A stretch of DNA of 42,502 nt from JAIQET01 sp035542575. GTDB taxonomy: Bacteria; Acidobacteriota; Terriglobia; Terriglobales; Acidobacteriaceae. The notes beneath the pieces are model-generated. The model was not told the DNA's origin. It worked only from the letters and a program-made list of their open reading frames with translations, and did not search any database. The stretch is taken from contig DATKLE010000009.1 in assembly GCA_035542575.1 (NCBI GenBank), positions 1 through 42,502 on the forward strand, given 5' to 3'. The stretch's first letter is position 1; each line of letters begins with the position of its first letter. Of this stretch, positions 16,171 to 23,721 are shown in pieces. The position numbers and the translations under genes were made by a program.

Positions 16171-17331
16171 ATGGTCGGACAAGCGCTGTTCTGTCTGCTC
16201 CCCCTGCTTTGCTCCAGCGTGGCTGCCCGCGGACAGGCGGACGAGTTCCTGCCCAATCCCAACGCGGGCGCAGGCAGCGTCATTGTGCATAGCAAATTCG
16301 GCGGCCAGATCTTCGGATTCGATATTGACCAGAACGGCACCGAAGGCGTGCTCAGCGAGGCGAAAACGCTATCCGGCGGCAACGTCCTGGCCGCAGTTGA
16401 AACCTTCGACCAGGCCACCGGCCAGATTCTCAAGACTCTGGTCAGGACCCAGACCCAGGACGACTTCATCACTCTGGGAGTAGTCGGACAAAGCGTCGGC
16501 TTGATCGAACGCGAGCACGTAGTCAGCTTCCTGAACGTGCGCCGTACCTTTCACACCATAAATCCCCTGACGGCCAACCGCTTCACCGGCCTCTGGACCC
16601 CGCCCATCGGCTCCCAGCACATTATTGAACCCGCCGGAGTGAGCCGCACGCAGGGCGCCTCGCCGGTCGCAGTATTTGCCTACGACAACAGCGGAAATTT
16701 CACGCCCTTTGTCTTCGAATCCGATGTCTCCGCCAATACCTTCGGACCAGTCGTCAAAATCACCGACTCCAGCAACTTTGGCACCGTGCCTCCCCCCATT
16801 GCTTTCGACAGTGTCACCCATCAGGCGATCCTGGGCGGAGGCCCGGGATGTTTTGGCTGCTTGCCAGTCGTCGGCGTGGTAGATACGGCCAACGGCACCT
16901 TTGACGAGTTCACCGGTGTCGGCTTCGGCTTCATCAACGGAATGGCCGTGGACGCCGCCGACGGCATCGTCTGCACCACCACGGAAGACGACGCCAGCGT
17001 CGAATTTTACAGTCTCGCCACCCGGACGGGCTTCAGCGTGGCCTTGCCGGGATCCGGCGAAAACCAATTCTTTAGCGGCGCCGATGTCGAATTCGATCCC
17101 ATCCACAAAGTCTTCCTCGTCGCCCAGCCAAACTCCAGCTCGGCAGGCAGCGGCAGCAGCATTTACGTCTACGACACAAAAGGCAGTGTGAAAGAGACTC
17201 TGAACGGATTCAGTTTCTCGAACGCGTTTAACGTCGTCCCCGCCCACATCGCCTTGAACCCGGCCAAGCGCAGCGGCTTTGTGGACGGCCCCGATTCCGG
17301 AGTGACCGACATTCAGTCGTTCACCTACTAA
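16171..17331 (+). CDS. Secreted protein of unknown function, probable beta-propeller
   Basis: I place the start at ATG 16171, which directly opens a signal peptide (MVGQALFCLLPLLCSSVAARGQ); the frame is open back to an ATG at 16042, but that part reads like non-coding sequence. The mature part, about 360 residues, is rich in short strands and Gly/Asn turns (FGGQIFGFDID, VGVVDTANGTFDEF, SIYVYDTKGSV) spaced like propeller blades, and has one GCFGC pair. It has no enzyme motif I recognise. It lies downstream of the TIGR03118 gene, also a secreted propeller-like protein, but the two are separated by a terminator and 370 bases. Confidence 0.65.
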   Translation: MVGQALFCLLPLLCSSVAARGQADEFLPNPNAGAGSVIVHSKFGGQIFGFDIDQNGTEGVLSEAKTLSGGNVLAAVETFDQATGQILKTLVRTQTQDDFITLGVVGQSVGLIEREHVVSFLNVRRTFHTINPLTANRFTGLWTPPIGSQHIIEPAGVSRTQGASPVAVFAYDNSGNFTPFVFESDVSANTFGPVVKITDSSNFGTVPPPIAFDSVTHQAILGGGPGCFGCLPVVGVVDTANGTFDEFTGVGFGFINGMAVDAADGIVCTTTEDDASVEFYSLATRTGFSVALPGSGENQFFSGADVEFDPIHKVFLVAQPNSSSAGSGSSIYVYDTKGSVKETLNGFSFSNAFNVVPAHIALNPAKRSGFVDGPDSGVTDIQSFTY

Positions 17332-17378
17332 CCGGACCTGCGAAGGCGTGGGGTGGTGGCCCGGATCTCCATGGGCAG

Positions 17379-17578
17379 GTGCCCCACATCTCGCGGTTTT
17401 CGAAATGTGGGGTGTCCATAGCCGCGCTTAGGTCGAGACTCGGTGTTGCGGGAAAAGTAATCCGTGCCTTCGAGCACGGGCCCACCTTTCGAAAAACGCG
17501 AAAGGTGGGGCACCCCAGATTGAAGCTGACTGCTCGTGTCAAAAGCTATACTTCATGCGGAAAGGTGGGCCACCCGCC
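17379..17578. repeat. Cluster of REP-like palindromic repeats
   Basis: Copy A (17379-17417) folds with CCCCACAT against ATGTGGGG. Copy B (17478-17515) folds with CCCACCTTTCG against CGAAAGGTGGG around an AAAAACG loop. The reverse complement of A is nearly identical to B, so the two copies are inverted relative to each other. A third partial copy (AAAGGTGGGCCACCCGCC) lies at 17561-17578, and a fragment (GGGGTGCCCC) recurs near 18018. They fill the space between two convergent genes, a usual place for dispersed palindromic elements. Confidence 0.7.
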
Positions 17579-17591
17579 ATTTCTCGTCAAA

Positions 17592-17981
17592 TCAGTAACC
17601 CGATATGTTCTGGGCGACGAAGAGGCCCACCATAGTACAAAGGGCCAGGAGTGCAAAGAGACGCAAGAAGTCGCCAGCCGCCTTTTTCACCAATGCTGTA
17701 ACATCGACGTTCTCAGCACCAGAAAAGAGCACCCGCATTCGCGAGAGCCATAAGCCAAAAACACACCAACTCAAGACGATCACGACTGCTAGTCCGACTA
17801 ACGGGAGCCAAGCCGTCACCAAGAGAGAGTAATCGTGCGTATAGAGGTCCCTCGCAAAGGTTGCAACATCGCCCAAAGCCAACAGCGGCAAAATCATGCT
17901 GCTCCAAAACGTGGCCGTGCGGTAATACTTTGTGCCGAATAAATCACCGTTTGCAACGTCTTTGAATTCACTCAATCTCAT
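17592..17981 (-). CDS. Small membrane protein of unknown function
   Basis: The ATG at 17981 is preferred because GAGGAG stands about nine bases upstream; a GTG three codons earlier is too close to it. The 129-residue product has a polar N-terminus (MRLSEFKDVANGDLFGTKYY), three hydrophobic segments (about 26-42, 52-75 and 105-125) and one charged cytoplasmic loop between the last two. No family was recognised. Codon use is less GC-biased than that of its neighbours, and it is flanked by palindromic repeats, so recent acquisition is possible. Confidence 0.6.
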   Translation of the reverse strand: MRLSEFKDVANGDLFGTKYYRTATFWSSMILPLLALGDVATFARDLYTHDYSLLVTAWLPLVGLAVVIVLSWCVFGLWLSRMRVLFSGAENVDVTALVKKAAGDFLRLFALLALCTMVGLFVAQNISGY

Positions 17982-18054
17982 CGGAACCACTCCTCATCAG
18001 TATTTCCCGAATATTGCCGGGGTGCCCCATCTCTGGTGGACGCCCGCTTGGCCC

Positions 18055-19056
18055 CTACTTCGCGCTCAGCGGCGCCTCGCACGCCGGAATCTGCCGGGGG
18101 TAGAGAACCTGCTTCTTGGGCGGCTGGTCGCGCAGGTCAGGCGCCAGGTCGAACCTCCATGGTTTGGGCTTGGACAAGGGCACTGAGAGTGTGAGGCGCA
18201 CGCGGTAAAGCTGCGTCATGGCCCCGTACGTCTGCCACTCCTGCTCCACCAGCTCCTTGAGCCGGGCCTCAGTCAACTTGTATGTTTTTCTTTCGTCACG
18301 AGTGGGTTCCCTGGAAAGAGAGCCTCCGCTTCCCCACGTCAGAGCGGTGAAAGTCTGGGTGTCCAGGGTATACAGTTGCTGCAGCTGTGAGGTGGACCAA
18401 TACTGTGATACGGGAGTCCTGATCCAGAAGTTTTTCTGCGTCCCCGTTGCGGGGAGCCCGAACAATACCCCGAACACACGGACCTGGTGCTCGGACAGGA
18501 GGTCATAAACTCTGCGGTACTTCTTCCCCTCACTCAAGTCGTCGACTCCTGCGAAGGCAAAAATAGAATCGCCGAGTTGAGGCGGATGAAGTAACTCGGC
18601 CGCTTCCGACAGAGCATCCAGGAGGTTCCCCTTCTTGGAGTGCGCAGCCGGGCCAGCAACCATCTCTCGGAACTGCGTCAGCACATCTTGCGGCTTCCCG
18701 ATAGCCACCGGTTCGTGTCCCGCGAAGACCAGACCAAACGAATCGCCTGGCCGCGCGTTCTGCAGAATACGTTCCAGAACGGCAGTTACAATCTTGGTCG
18801 CAGGTTTACCCAGGTGGGAACTACGGTCCAGCACAAAGACGATGCGGCGCGGCTCGTGATCGTACACCGCATCACTCACTGCCAGTGGCACCTTTGTCTC
18901 TGCAACCTTGAAGGAGGACGCTTGCAAACCCCGAACCCACGCCCCGTCCGAGGCCGTTACACCTACAGGGATTTCGAGGACGCAACCGGGGGGTGACTGT
19001 GCGGAGGACAGACTCCCCAACGCGAGCACGGTGAATACGAGCAACCAACGTCTCAT
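18055..19056 (-). CDS. VWA-domain secreted protein
   Basis: ATG 19056 opens a signal peptide (RRWLLVFTVLALGSLSSAQ). After a short N-terminal strand region the 333-residue protein has a von Willebrand A-type domain starting at IVFVLDRSSHLGK, with LLDALSEAAELL and SIFAFAGVDD later in the fold. The metal-site motif reads D-R-S-S-H rather than D-x-S-x-S, so metal binding is uncertain. The C-terminal part (from about 240) is helical and charged, then Pro-rich. Related VWFA proteins are abundant in Acidobacteriota and are thought to mediate protein contacts; the partner is unknown. It is divergent from the LuxR-type gene at 19547. Confidence 0.8.
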   Translation of the reverse strand: MRRWLLVFTVLALGSLSSAQSPPGCVLEIPVGVTASDGAWVRGLQASSFKVAETKVPLAVSDAVYDHEPRRIVFVLDRSSHLGKPATKIVTAVLERILQNARPGDSFGLVFAGHEPVAIGKPQDVLTQFREMVAGPAAHSKKGNLLDALSEAAELLHPPQLGDSIFAFAGVDDLSEGKKYRRVYDLLSEHQVRVFGVLFGLPATGTQKNFWIRTPVSQYWSTSQLQQLYTLDTQTFTALTWGSGGSLSREPTRDERKTYKLTEARLKELVEQEWQTYGAMTQLYRVRLTLSVPLSKPKPWRFDLAPDLRDQPPKKQVLYPRQIPACEAPLSAK

Positions 19057-19546
19057 CGCTCTTTCCCCGGCGGAGGAACGATCTCGACATAATAGCAACT
19101 TAGCGCCCCGAGTAGCTGGTGTATGTGCAGTCCTTTGACAAGAGGCAATAGCTCCGGTTGGCCCCGGGGGGACTCTTTCCCCTTCATTCCAACGCCCCTT
19201 TGGTCCTCACGAACCGGTCCATCGGGCGAGCTCGTGCTCCCCCAGAACCCGCGTCAGACAGCCCTTCCCGGGCTGGGGCCATTCGGCTTATGGCACCAAA
19301 GTGCCATTTACACCCCGAAAGTGGGGGTCTAAAGTCCCGGAGGACAGCCGCTCGGGGTGGCGGCTGACTGGGCGTGCCGGGGTCTCCGTAAGCCTGCAGG
19401 CCGTTTCCCCGCCCAAGCGCAACTTCTCCCGCAGTCGATCAACATCGCAGCCTGGTGCCAGTTACCAGTTTCCCCTGCGGTAAGAAAGAACAATCAGGCG
19501 CGACAGAGCGCCCGCAAAGGCTCTGCCCCGTCGTATTCGGGACCCT
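19057..19546. other. Divergent intergenic region with shared CTAAAGTCCC motif
   Basis: This 490-base stretch between the VWA gene and the LuxR-type gene has no convincing ORF. It holds a hairpin TGGCAC-CAAA-GTGCCA (around 19290-19305), then ACCCC-GAAA-GTGGGGGT, and directly after it CTAAAGTCCC at 19329-19338. The same ten bases occur at 22680-22689 at nearly the same distance from the paralogous LuxR-type gene. The rest is GC-rich without recognised structure. Confidence 0.4.
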
Positions 19547-20368
19547 ATGGCTCACGCTCTCGCTCTACCGGAAACCTCTGAAGTGATCCGAGTGCTGGCC
19601 GCCGACAGCACCCGCATGAACAGTCAACTCCTGGCGGCTGCTCTGGAGCGCGACAAGCGCTTCCAGGTGCTGGCCCCGGTGTCGGACGGGAAGGCCATCG
19701 TGGCCGCCGTGCTCAAGGACAAGCCCTCCGTCGTGGTGATCAGCGCAGAACTGGATGACGCTCCCCGCAAGGGTTTTGAGGTGGCGCGCGAGCTGCGTAC
19801 CGTGCGTCCGGAGACCCGCGTGGTCATGCTGCTCGACGTCTCCGAACGCGGCCTGGTGGTGGAGGCTTTTCGGGCAGGGGCGCGGGGCGTGTTCTGCCGC
19901 AGCGAATCGCTCAAGTCGCTGGCCAAATGCATTCACTGCGTGGACCAGGGCCAGGTCTGGGCCAACAGCAAGGAACTGCGCTACCTGCTGGAAGCCCTGG
20001 GAGAAGCTCTGCCGCTGAAGCTGATGGATGCGCGGGGCGCCGTGCTGCTCTCGCGGCGGGAGCAGGAAGTAGTGCGCTGCGTGGCGGAAGGATTGTCCAA
20101 CCGGGAAATTGCCCAGCGCCTGGGGCTCACCGAACACACGGTGAAGAATTATCTGTTCCGCATCTTCGACAAGCTGGGCGTGTCCAGGCGGGTCGAGGTT
20201 GTCCTCTATGCCTACAACCTGGGACAAACGCTGTCGGACACAGCGGTGGATGAGTCCAGAAAACTGCCTCTCGGGGGAGCCGGGAAGATGGCTGCTCCGG
20301 CGGCGGGCACGTTGGCGAGGCTGCCGTTGGCCGCTGACCAGCAGATTCCCTCCCGATCAAGGCCGTAG
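19547..20368 (+). CDS. LuxR-type regulator with pseudo-receiver domain
   Basis: This 273-residue protein has a receiver-like domain (about 13-130) and a NarL/FixJ-type helix-turn-helix (about 168-220, LSRREQEVVRCVAEGLSNRE, then HTVKNYLFRIFDKLGV). In the receiver the phospho-acceptor position is Ser66 (VVVISAELDD), and the conserved switch Lys is Arg (GVFCRSES), so phosphorylation by a histidine kinase is unlikely. A C-terminal tail of about 40 residues is unstructured. It is convergent with the CpsD-like gene and closely related to the regulator at 22890, with which it brackets the two ATPase genes. I infer control of exopolysaccharide-type genes. Confidence 0.85.
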   Translation: MAHALALPETSEVIRVLAADSTRMNSQLLAAALERDKRFQVLAPVSDGKAIVAAVLKDKPSVVVISAELDDAPRKGFEVARELRTVRPETRVVMLLDVSERGLVVEAFRAGARGVFCRSESLKSLAKCIHCVDQGQVWANSKELRYLLEALGEALPLKLMDARGAVLLSRREQEVVRCVAEGLSNREIAQRLGLTEHTVKNYLFRIFDKLGVSRRVEVVLYAYNLGQTLSDTAVDESRKLPLGGAGKMAAPAAGTLARLPLAADQQIPSRSRP

Positions 20369-20435
20369 GCCGGAGTTTGTGCCGCTTGAAATGGTCTGAC
20401 GTCTGAGGCCCGCACCCCGGCCAACCGATCTTTCT

Positions 20436-21224
20436 TTACAGCCGCTTGTAGACCGCCTCCGGGATGGGAAAGGTGCGCTGGTTCAGAACCGCCCCTAATA
20501 CCTTGGCCTGGCCGCCCTGCAGGTCTCCGATGGCTTGGCGCGCCGTCTGCCGGCGGGAGGCGTTCGCTTTCAGCACCATGATGACCCCATCGCTTGCGCT
20601 CCCCAAGGCAACGGCGTCACTGGAGACGCTCATGGCCGAGGCATCCACCAGTACGAAATCAAACTCCTTGCGCAGTTCGGTGAGACGCAGGCGCATGCGG
20701 TCGGAGGTCAGCAGGGCCTGTGCACTTTCTCCATCTGCGCCCGCGCTGATCAGCCACAGGTTGGGAAGAGTCACGGAACGGGCCAGGGACCGAATGGGAT
20801 CGAGTCGCAGCAGCGCATCCGAAAGGCCGCTCTCGTTGGCGACGCCAAAGTGCTGATGTAACCCCGGGTCGCGTAGATTTGCGTCCACTAGGCAGACGGA
20901 GCCTGCCACGCGGCCGGCCAACACCCCCGCCAGGTGAGCACACACCCAGGTGCAGCCCGTGCCCGGCTCGGTGCTGGTGAAGACCACAGCACGCGGAGCA
21001 TCGGCGCCCGGTTGGATGAAGAGCTGGTGGGCCAGGGCGTTGACCTGCTCCAGGCCTCCGTTGACCAGGGCCGCAGCGGTGGCAGGAGCACCCGTAGTTG
21101 TCGCGCTTACCGGAACCGCTACCGGCGCGGCTACGGGACTCTTGCGGCTGTCATCCGCCGGAGTCGGATGGGTAAGCTCCTGCTCTTTGCCCAGCTTCTG
21201 TAACAGTTCGAAGTTTCTGCTCAT
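20436..21224 (-). CDS. CpsD/CapB-like BY-kinase-family ATPase with altered Walker A
   Basis: The 262-residue product resembles the cytoplasmic tyrosine autokinases of exopolysaccharide export. The N-terminus is SRNFELLQKLGKEQEL, as in exosortase-linked homologues; the Walker A' block is VCLVDANLRDPGLH, the Walker B strand FDFVLVDASA, and a lone Tyr sits near the C-terminus (EAVYKRL). The P-loop, however, reads STEPGTGCTW, with Cys91 where the family has the catalytic Lys of P-G-x-G-K-T. ATP hydrolysis and autophosphorylation should be impaired, so it may act as a regulatory or structural partner. AAGGA precedes the ATG. It lies 75 bases after the ExeA-like gene on the same strand, as the two are often paired. 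Confidence 0.82.
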   Translation of the reverse strand: MSRNFELLQKLGKEQELTHPTPADDSRKSPVAAPVAVPVSATTTGAPATAAALVNGGLEQVNALAHQLFIQPGADAPRAVVFTSTEPGTGCTWVCAHLAGVLAGRVAGSVCLVDANLRDPGLHQHFGVANESGLSDALLRLDPIRSLARSVTLPNLWLISAGADGESAQALLTSDRMRLRLTELRKEFDFVLVDASAMSVSSDAVALGSASDGVIMVLKANASRRQTARQAIGDLQGGQAKVLGAVLNQRTFPIPEAVYKRL

Positions 21225-21299
21225 AAGCTATCCTTGAGAATCTCTTAGTGCTGCGAACGGCGGAACCCGCCCGCCTCCTGACACCGGGTCGAGCTTGAT

Positions 21300-22427
21300 C
21301 TAATCCGCTGCGGACCCGCTGGGCCGCGCGGGATACTGGGCGGCGGCGCGATCCACTGCTCCCTGCCAGCTTTTCAGTTTCGCCGCAACCTGCTGCATGT
21401 AAGCTCTGGCCTCAGCCGGCGTCAGAGACCCTCCGTTCTTACCCGAAGCAACAGGCGAAACGGGCACAGGAGCAGCCGTAATGCGCGGCGGGAGTGAATC
21501 ATCAACGGCCGCAGTAGCGCGCGGGGCAGGCGCGTCCGACACTACAGCAGGCGCGTCCGACACTACAGCAGGCGCATCCGACACTACAGCAGGCGCGTCC
21601 GACGAAGGCTCAGGAACGTGCCTGGTGATGTCCAAGTCGGAGATCACCTCGTGCACGATAGGCAAATCCACGGTCTTTTGCCGCAGAGCACAGGCCAGGG
21701 AAAGCGCGTTGAAGCAGAAGTTGTTAACGTTTCTGGGAATGCCTTCGGTGAAGACGGCGATCTCTGCCAGGGCCTCGGGAGTAAACAGCGGCTCGCCCTT
21801 GTAGCCGGCAATCTGCAGGCGATGCTCCACGTAGCTCTTGATCTCCCACGCGGGCAAGGGCTCCAGCCGGTTGACGATGGAGATGCGCTGGCGCAGTTGG
21901 GCCAAGCCGGGGCTGGCAAGCTTCCCGGCCAACTCCGGTTGCCCCGCCAGAATAATGGTCAGCAGCTTGGCGCGGGGCGTTTCGAAGTCGGAGAGCAAGC
22001 GCACGGTTTCCAGCACCGAAGGCTCCAGGTTCTGGGCCTCGTCGATAACCACGATAAAACGGTTGCCGGCGCGCGCTTCCTGCAGCAACCGCTTGTTGAA
22101 CTCTTCGTGCATGCGTACGAAGTCCTGGCCGTCGTCGTCGTAGCCCAACTCGGCCAGCAGGAAGCGCATGAACTCGCGCGAGGTGCACTGCGTCTGGAAC
22201 AGAAATGCGGTACGCGCCGAACTGCGGAACTTCTCCAGCAGATGAAACAGAAGGGTGGTCTTGCCCATGCCGGGCTTGGCGATCAATCCCAGGAATCCCC
22301 GGCCCGCTTCGATGCCGTAGTAAAGAGAAGCCAGCGCCTCGCGGTGGGCAGCGCTCAGGTAAAGAAAGCGCGGATCCGGCGTCACGCCGAATGGCTGTTC
22401 CCGCAGTCCAAAGAAATTCAGATACAT
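21300..22427 (-). CDS. ExeA-like AAA ATPase (exosortase-type EPS locus ATPase)
   Basis: The start is placed at ATG 22427, where the conserved N-terminus MYLNFFGLREQPFGVTPDP begins; 20 upstream in-frame residues look non-coding. The 375-residue protein has an intact Walker A (KPGMGKTT, about residue 50), Walker B (FIVVIDEAQN) and sensor region (ILAGQPEL), as in GspA/ExeA and XrtA-associated ATPases. After about residue 260 comes a low-complexity Pro/Ala linker with three SDAPAVV repeats, then a short helical C-terminus. ExeA relatives help assemble envelope export machines; the pairing with a CpsD-like protein suggests polysaccharide export. No exosortase, Wzx/Wzy or glycosyltransferase lies in the window. 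Confidence 0.85.
   Translation of the reverse strand: MYLNFFGLREQPFGVTPDPRFLYLSAAHREALASLYYGIEAGRGFLGLIAKPGMGKTTLLFHLLEKFRSSARTAFLFQTQCTSREFMRFLLAELGYDDDGQDFVRMHEEFNKRLLQEARAGNRFIVVIDEAQNLEPSVLETVRLLSDFETPRAKLLTIILAGQPELAGKLASPGLAQLRQRISIVNRLEPLPAWEIKSYVEHRLQIAGYKGEPLFTPEALAEIAVFTEGIPRNVNNFCFNALSLACALRQKTVDLPIVHEVISDLDITRHVPEPSSDAPAVVSDAPAVVSDAPAVVSDAPAPRATAAVDDSLPPRITAAPVPVSPVASGKNGGSLTPAEARAYMQQVAAKLKSWQGAVDRAAAQYPARPSGSAAD
21529..21603 (-). repeat. 21-bp tandem repeat inside the ExeA-like gene
   Basis: Three full copies of a 21-base unit (21529-21549, 21550-21570, 21571-21591) and a partial fourth encode SDAPAVV repeats. The copies differ by one base at most, so they are recent and likely length-variable. 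Confidence 0.9.
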
Positions 22428-22487
22428 CCCCTGGTCTCCGGCGGTCGTGCGGTACGGGCGCTGCAGGAAACTCGCGCCCACGTGCAA

Positions 22488-22889
22488 TGGGAGGAGGAGC
22501 GATTCCCGTCGAGCTTCTCAGAACATCATGGTGCAACAAAATAACTAAGAAGAACAGACCAAATCAGCTAAGAAGTGGTTGATTCCAGGGGTTCTTCGCG
22601 GGGGTGGATCGAAGACACCAACCTACGTATAACTTTGCCCGACAAAATATGCCCCGGCAAGAGGAAAAAGTTATAGAGACTAAAGTCCCTATCTGGGCAA
22701 CACCCCGACCCAGGCATCACGGGGAGCATCCAGGCAACCAATTGATAATACAGGCTTTTCTAATTGCGAGGGTGAGGGCAGGGAGAAGGCCAGTAGAAGG
22801 TGAGAGGGGCTTAGGACTCCTTGCTCGGGCGGGGCAATCCACGTAAAATTCCGCCCGCTCGTTACCCTGTTTCTGGTCGGCTCTAAGCG
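22488..22889. other. Divergent intergenic region with long inverted repeat
   Basis: No convincing gene is seen in these 400 bases. A perfect nine-base inverted repeat, TATAACTTT (22628-22636) and AAAGTTATA (22667-22675), encloses an inner GCC/GGC pair. Immediately after it stands CTAAAGTCCC (22680-22689), then CTGGG and CCCAG arms (about 22693-22714). This could be a promoter-operator region or a structured leader for the LuxR-type gene at 22890. Confidence 0.5.
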
Positions 22890-23618
22890 TTGGCTTCACT
22901 ACCCAATCCGGACGCCAGAATTCGAGTGCTGGTCGCAGATGCGCTCGCCATGAGTTGCCGCCTATTGGCAGATGCATTGCAGCGCAGCAAACGGTATCTC
23001 GCCGTGGCGGCGGTTACTCCGCGCGAGGTCCTGGCGACGCTGGAAAGCGACACCTTTCAGGTGGCGCTAATCAGCACCAGTTTCGCTGAAGAGCCGCTGG
23101 GTGGATTGCGGCTGGTACGGGAAGTGCGAAACCTGCATCCCGAAGTCAGCGTGGTCGTGCTGCTGGACGCGCTGAACCGCAGCGCGGTGCTCGAGGCTTT
23201 CCGCTGCGGAGCCAGCGGGGTCTTCTGCCGTTCGGATTCATTCCAGACCCTGTGCAAGTGCATCCAGTGCGTGCACGAGGGGCAGGTGTGGGCGAGCTCG
23301 GCGGAGTTGAACTTCGTGCTGGATGCGCTGGTGCAGCCGGCAGCCATTGAGGCCCCTCATTTGGCCGGATCGCGTCCCCTGAGCAAGCGCGAGCTGGAGA
23401 TTGCGCGGCTGGTGGCGGAGGGACTGAGCAATCGCCAGATCTCGCAGCGCTTGGATCTGAGCGAACATACGATCAAGAATTATCTGTTCCGGGTGTTTGA
23501 GAAACTGGGAGTCTCGACGCGAGTAGAGCTGGCCCTGTTTGCACTCAAACGGGGCCAGGTGCATAAAGCCTCGCCCGCCATAAAATCCATAGTGCGAAAC
23601 ATGCCGGCGCAATCCTAG
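22890..23618 (+). CDS. LuxR-type regulator with pseudo-receiver domain (paralogue)
   Basis: The 242-residue product begins with TTG at 22890; no better start lies before the conserved IRVLVADALA block. It has the same plan as the regulator at 19547: a receiver-like domain with Ser62 (VALISTSFAE) at the phospho-acceptor position and Arg at the switch position (GVFCRSDS), then a LuxR helix-turn-helix (SKREL, then VAEGLSNRQISQRLDLSEHT and NYLFRVFEKLGV). A cysteine-rich stretch (LCKCIQC) is shared in part with the paralogue (AKCIHC). Loss of the phospho-Asp in both copies suggests control by ligand or partner. It is divergent from the ExeA-like gene. Confidence 0.84.
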   Translation: MASLPNPDARIRVLVADALAMSCRLLADALQRSKRYLAVAAVTPREVLATLESDTFQVALISTSFAEEPLGGLRLVREVRNLHPEVSVVVLLDALNRSAVLEAFRCGASGVFCRSDSFQTLCKCIQCVHEGQVWASSAELNFVLDALVQPAAIEAPHLAGSRPLSKRELEIARLVAEGLSNRQISQRLDLSEHTIKNYLFRVFEKLGVSTRVELALFALKRGQVHKASPAIKSIVRNMPAQS

Positions 23619-23721
23619 AAAGCAGGGGCCTGGTCTCGGTGCCAACTGAGGTACAAGGTCCGCTTTTCCTTGAGATCCGAGACCCGAGAGCTGTTTTTGG
23701 GCTTTTCCTGAGACCTGAGCC

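Noticed and set aside
19290..19305. TGGCAC-N5-TGCC resembling a sigma-54 promoter
   Set aside because: The distance between the GG and GC elements is one base too short, and the bases are explained by a simple hairpin.
21529..21603. Possible CRISPR-like repeat
   Set aside because: The units are directly adjacent without spacers, keep the reading frame and lie inside a coding sequence.
23619..23721. GGTCTCGG/CCGAGACC inverted repeat as terminator
   Set aside because: The arms (23632-23639 and 23677-23684) are 37 bases apart, so the structure is weak and was not listed as a terminator.
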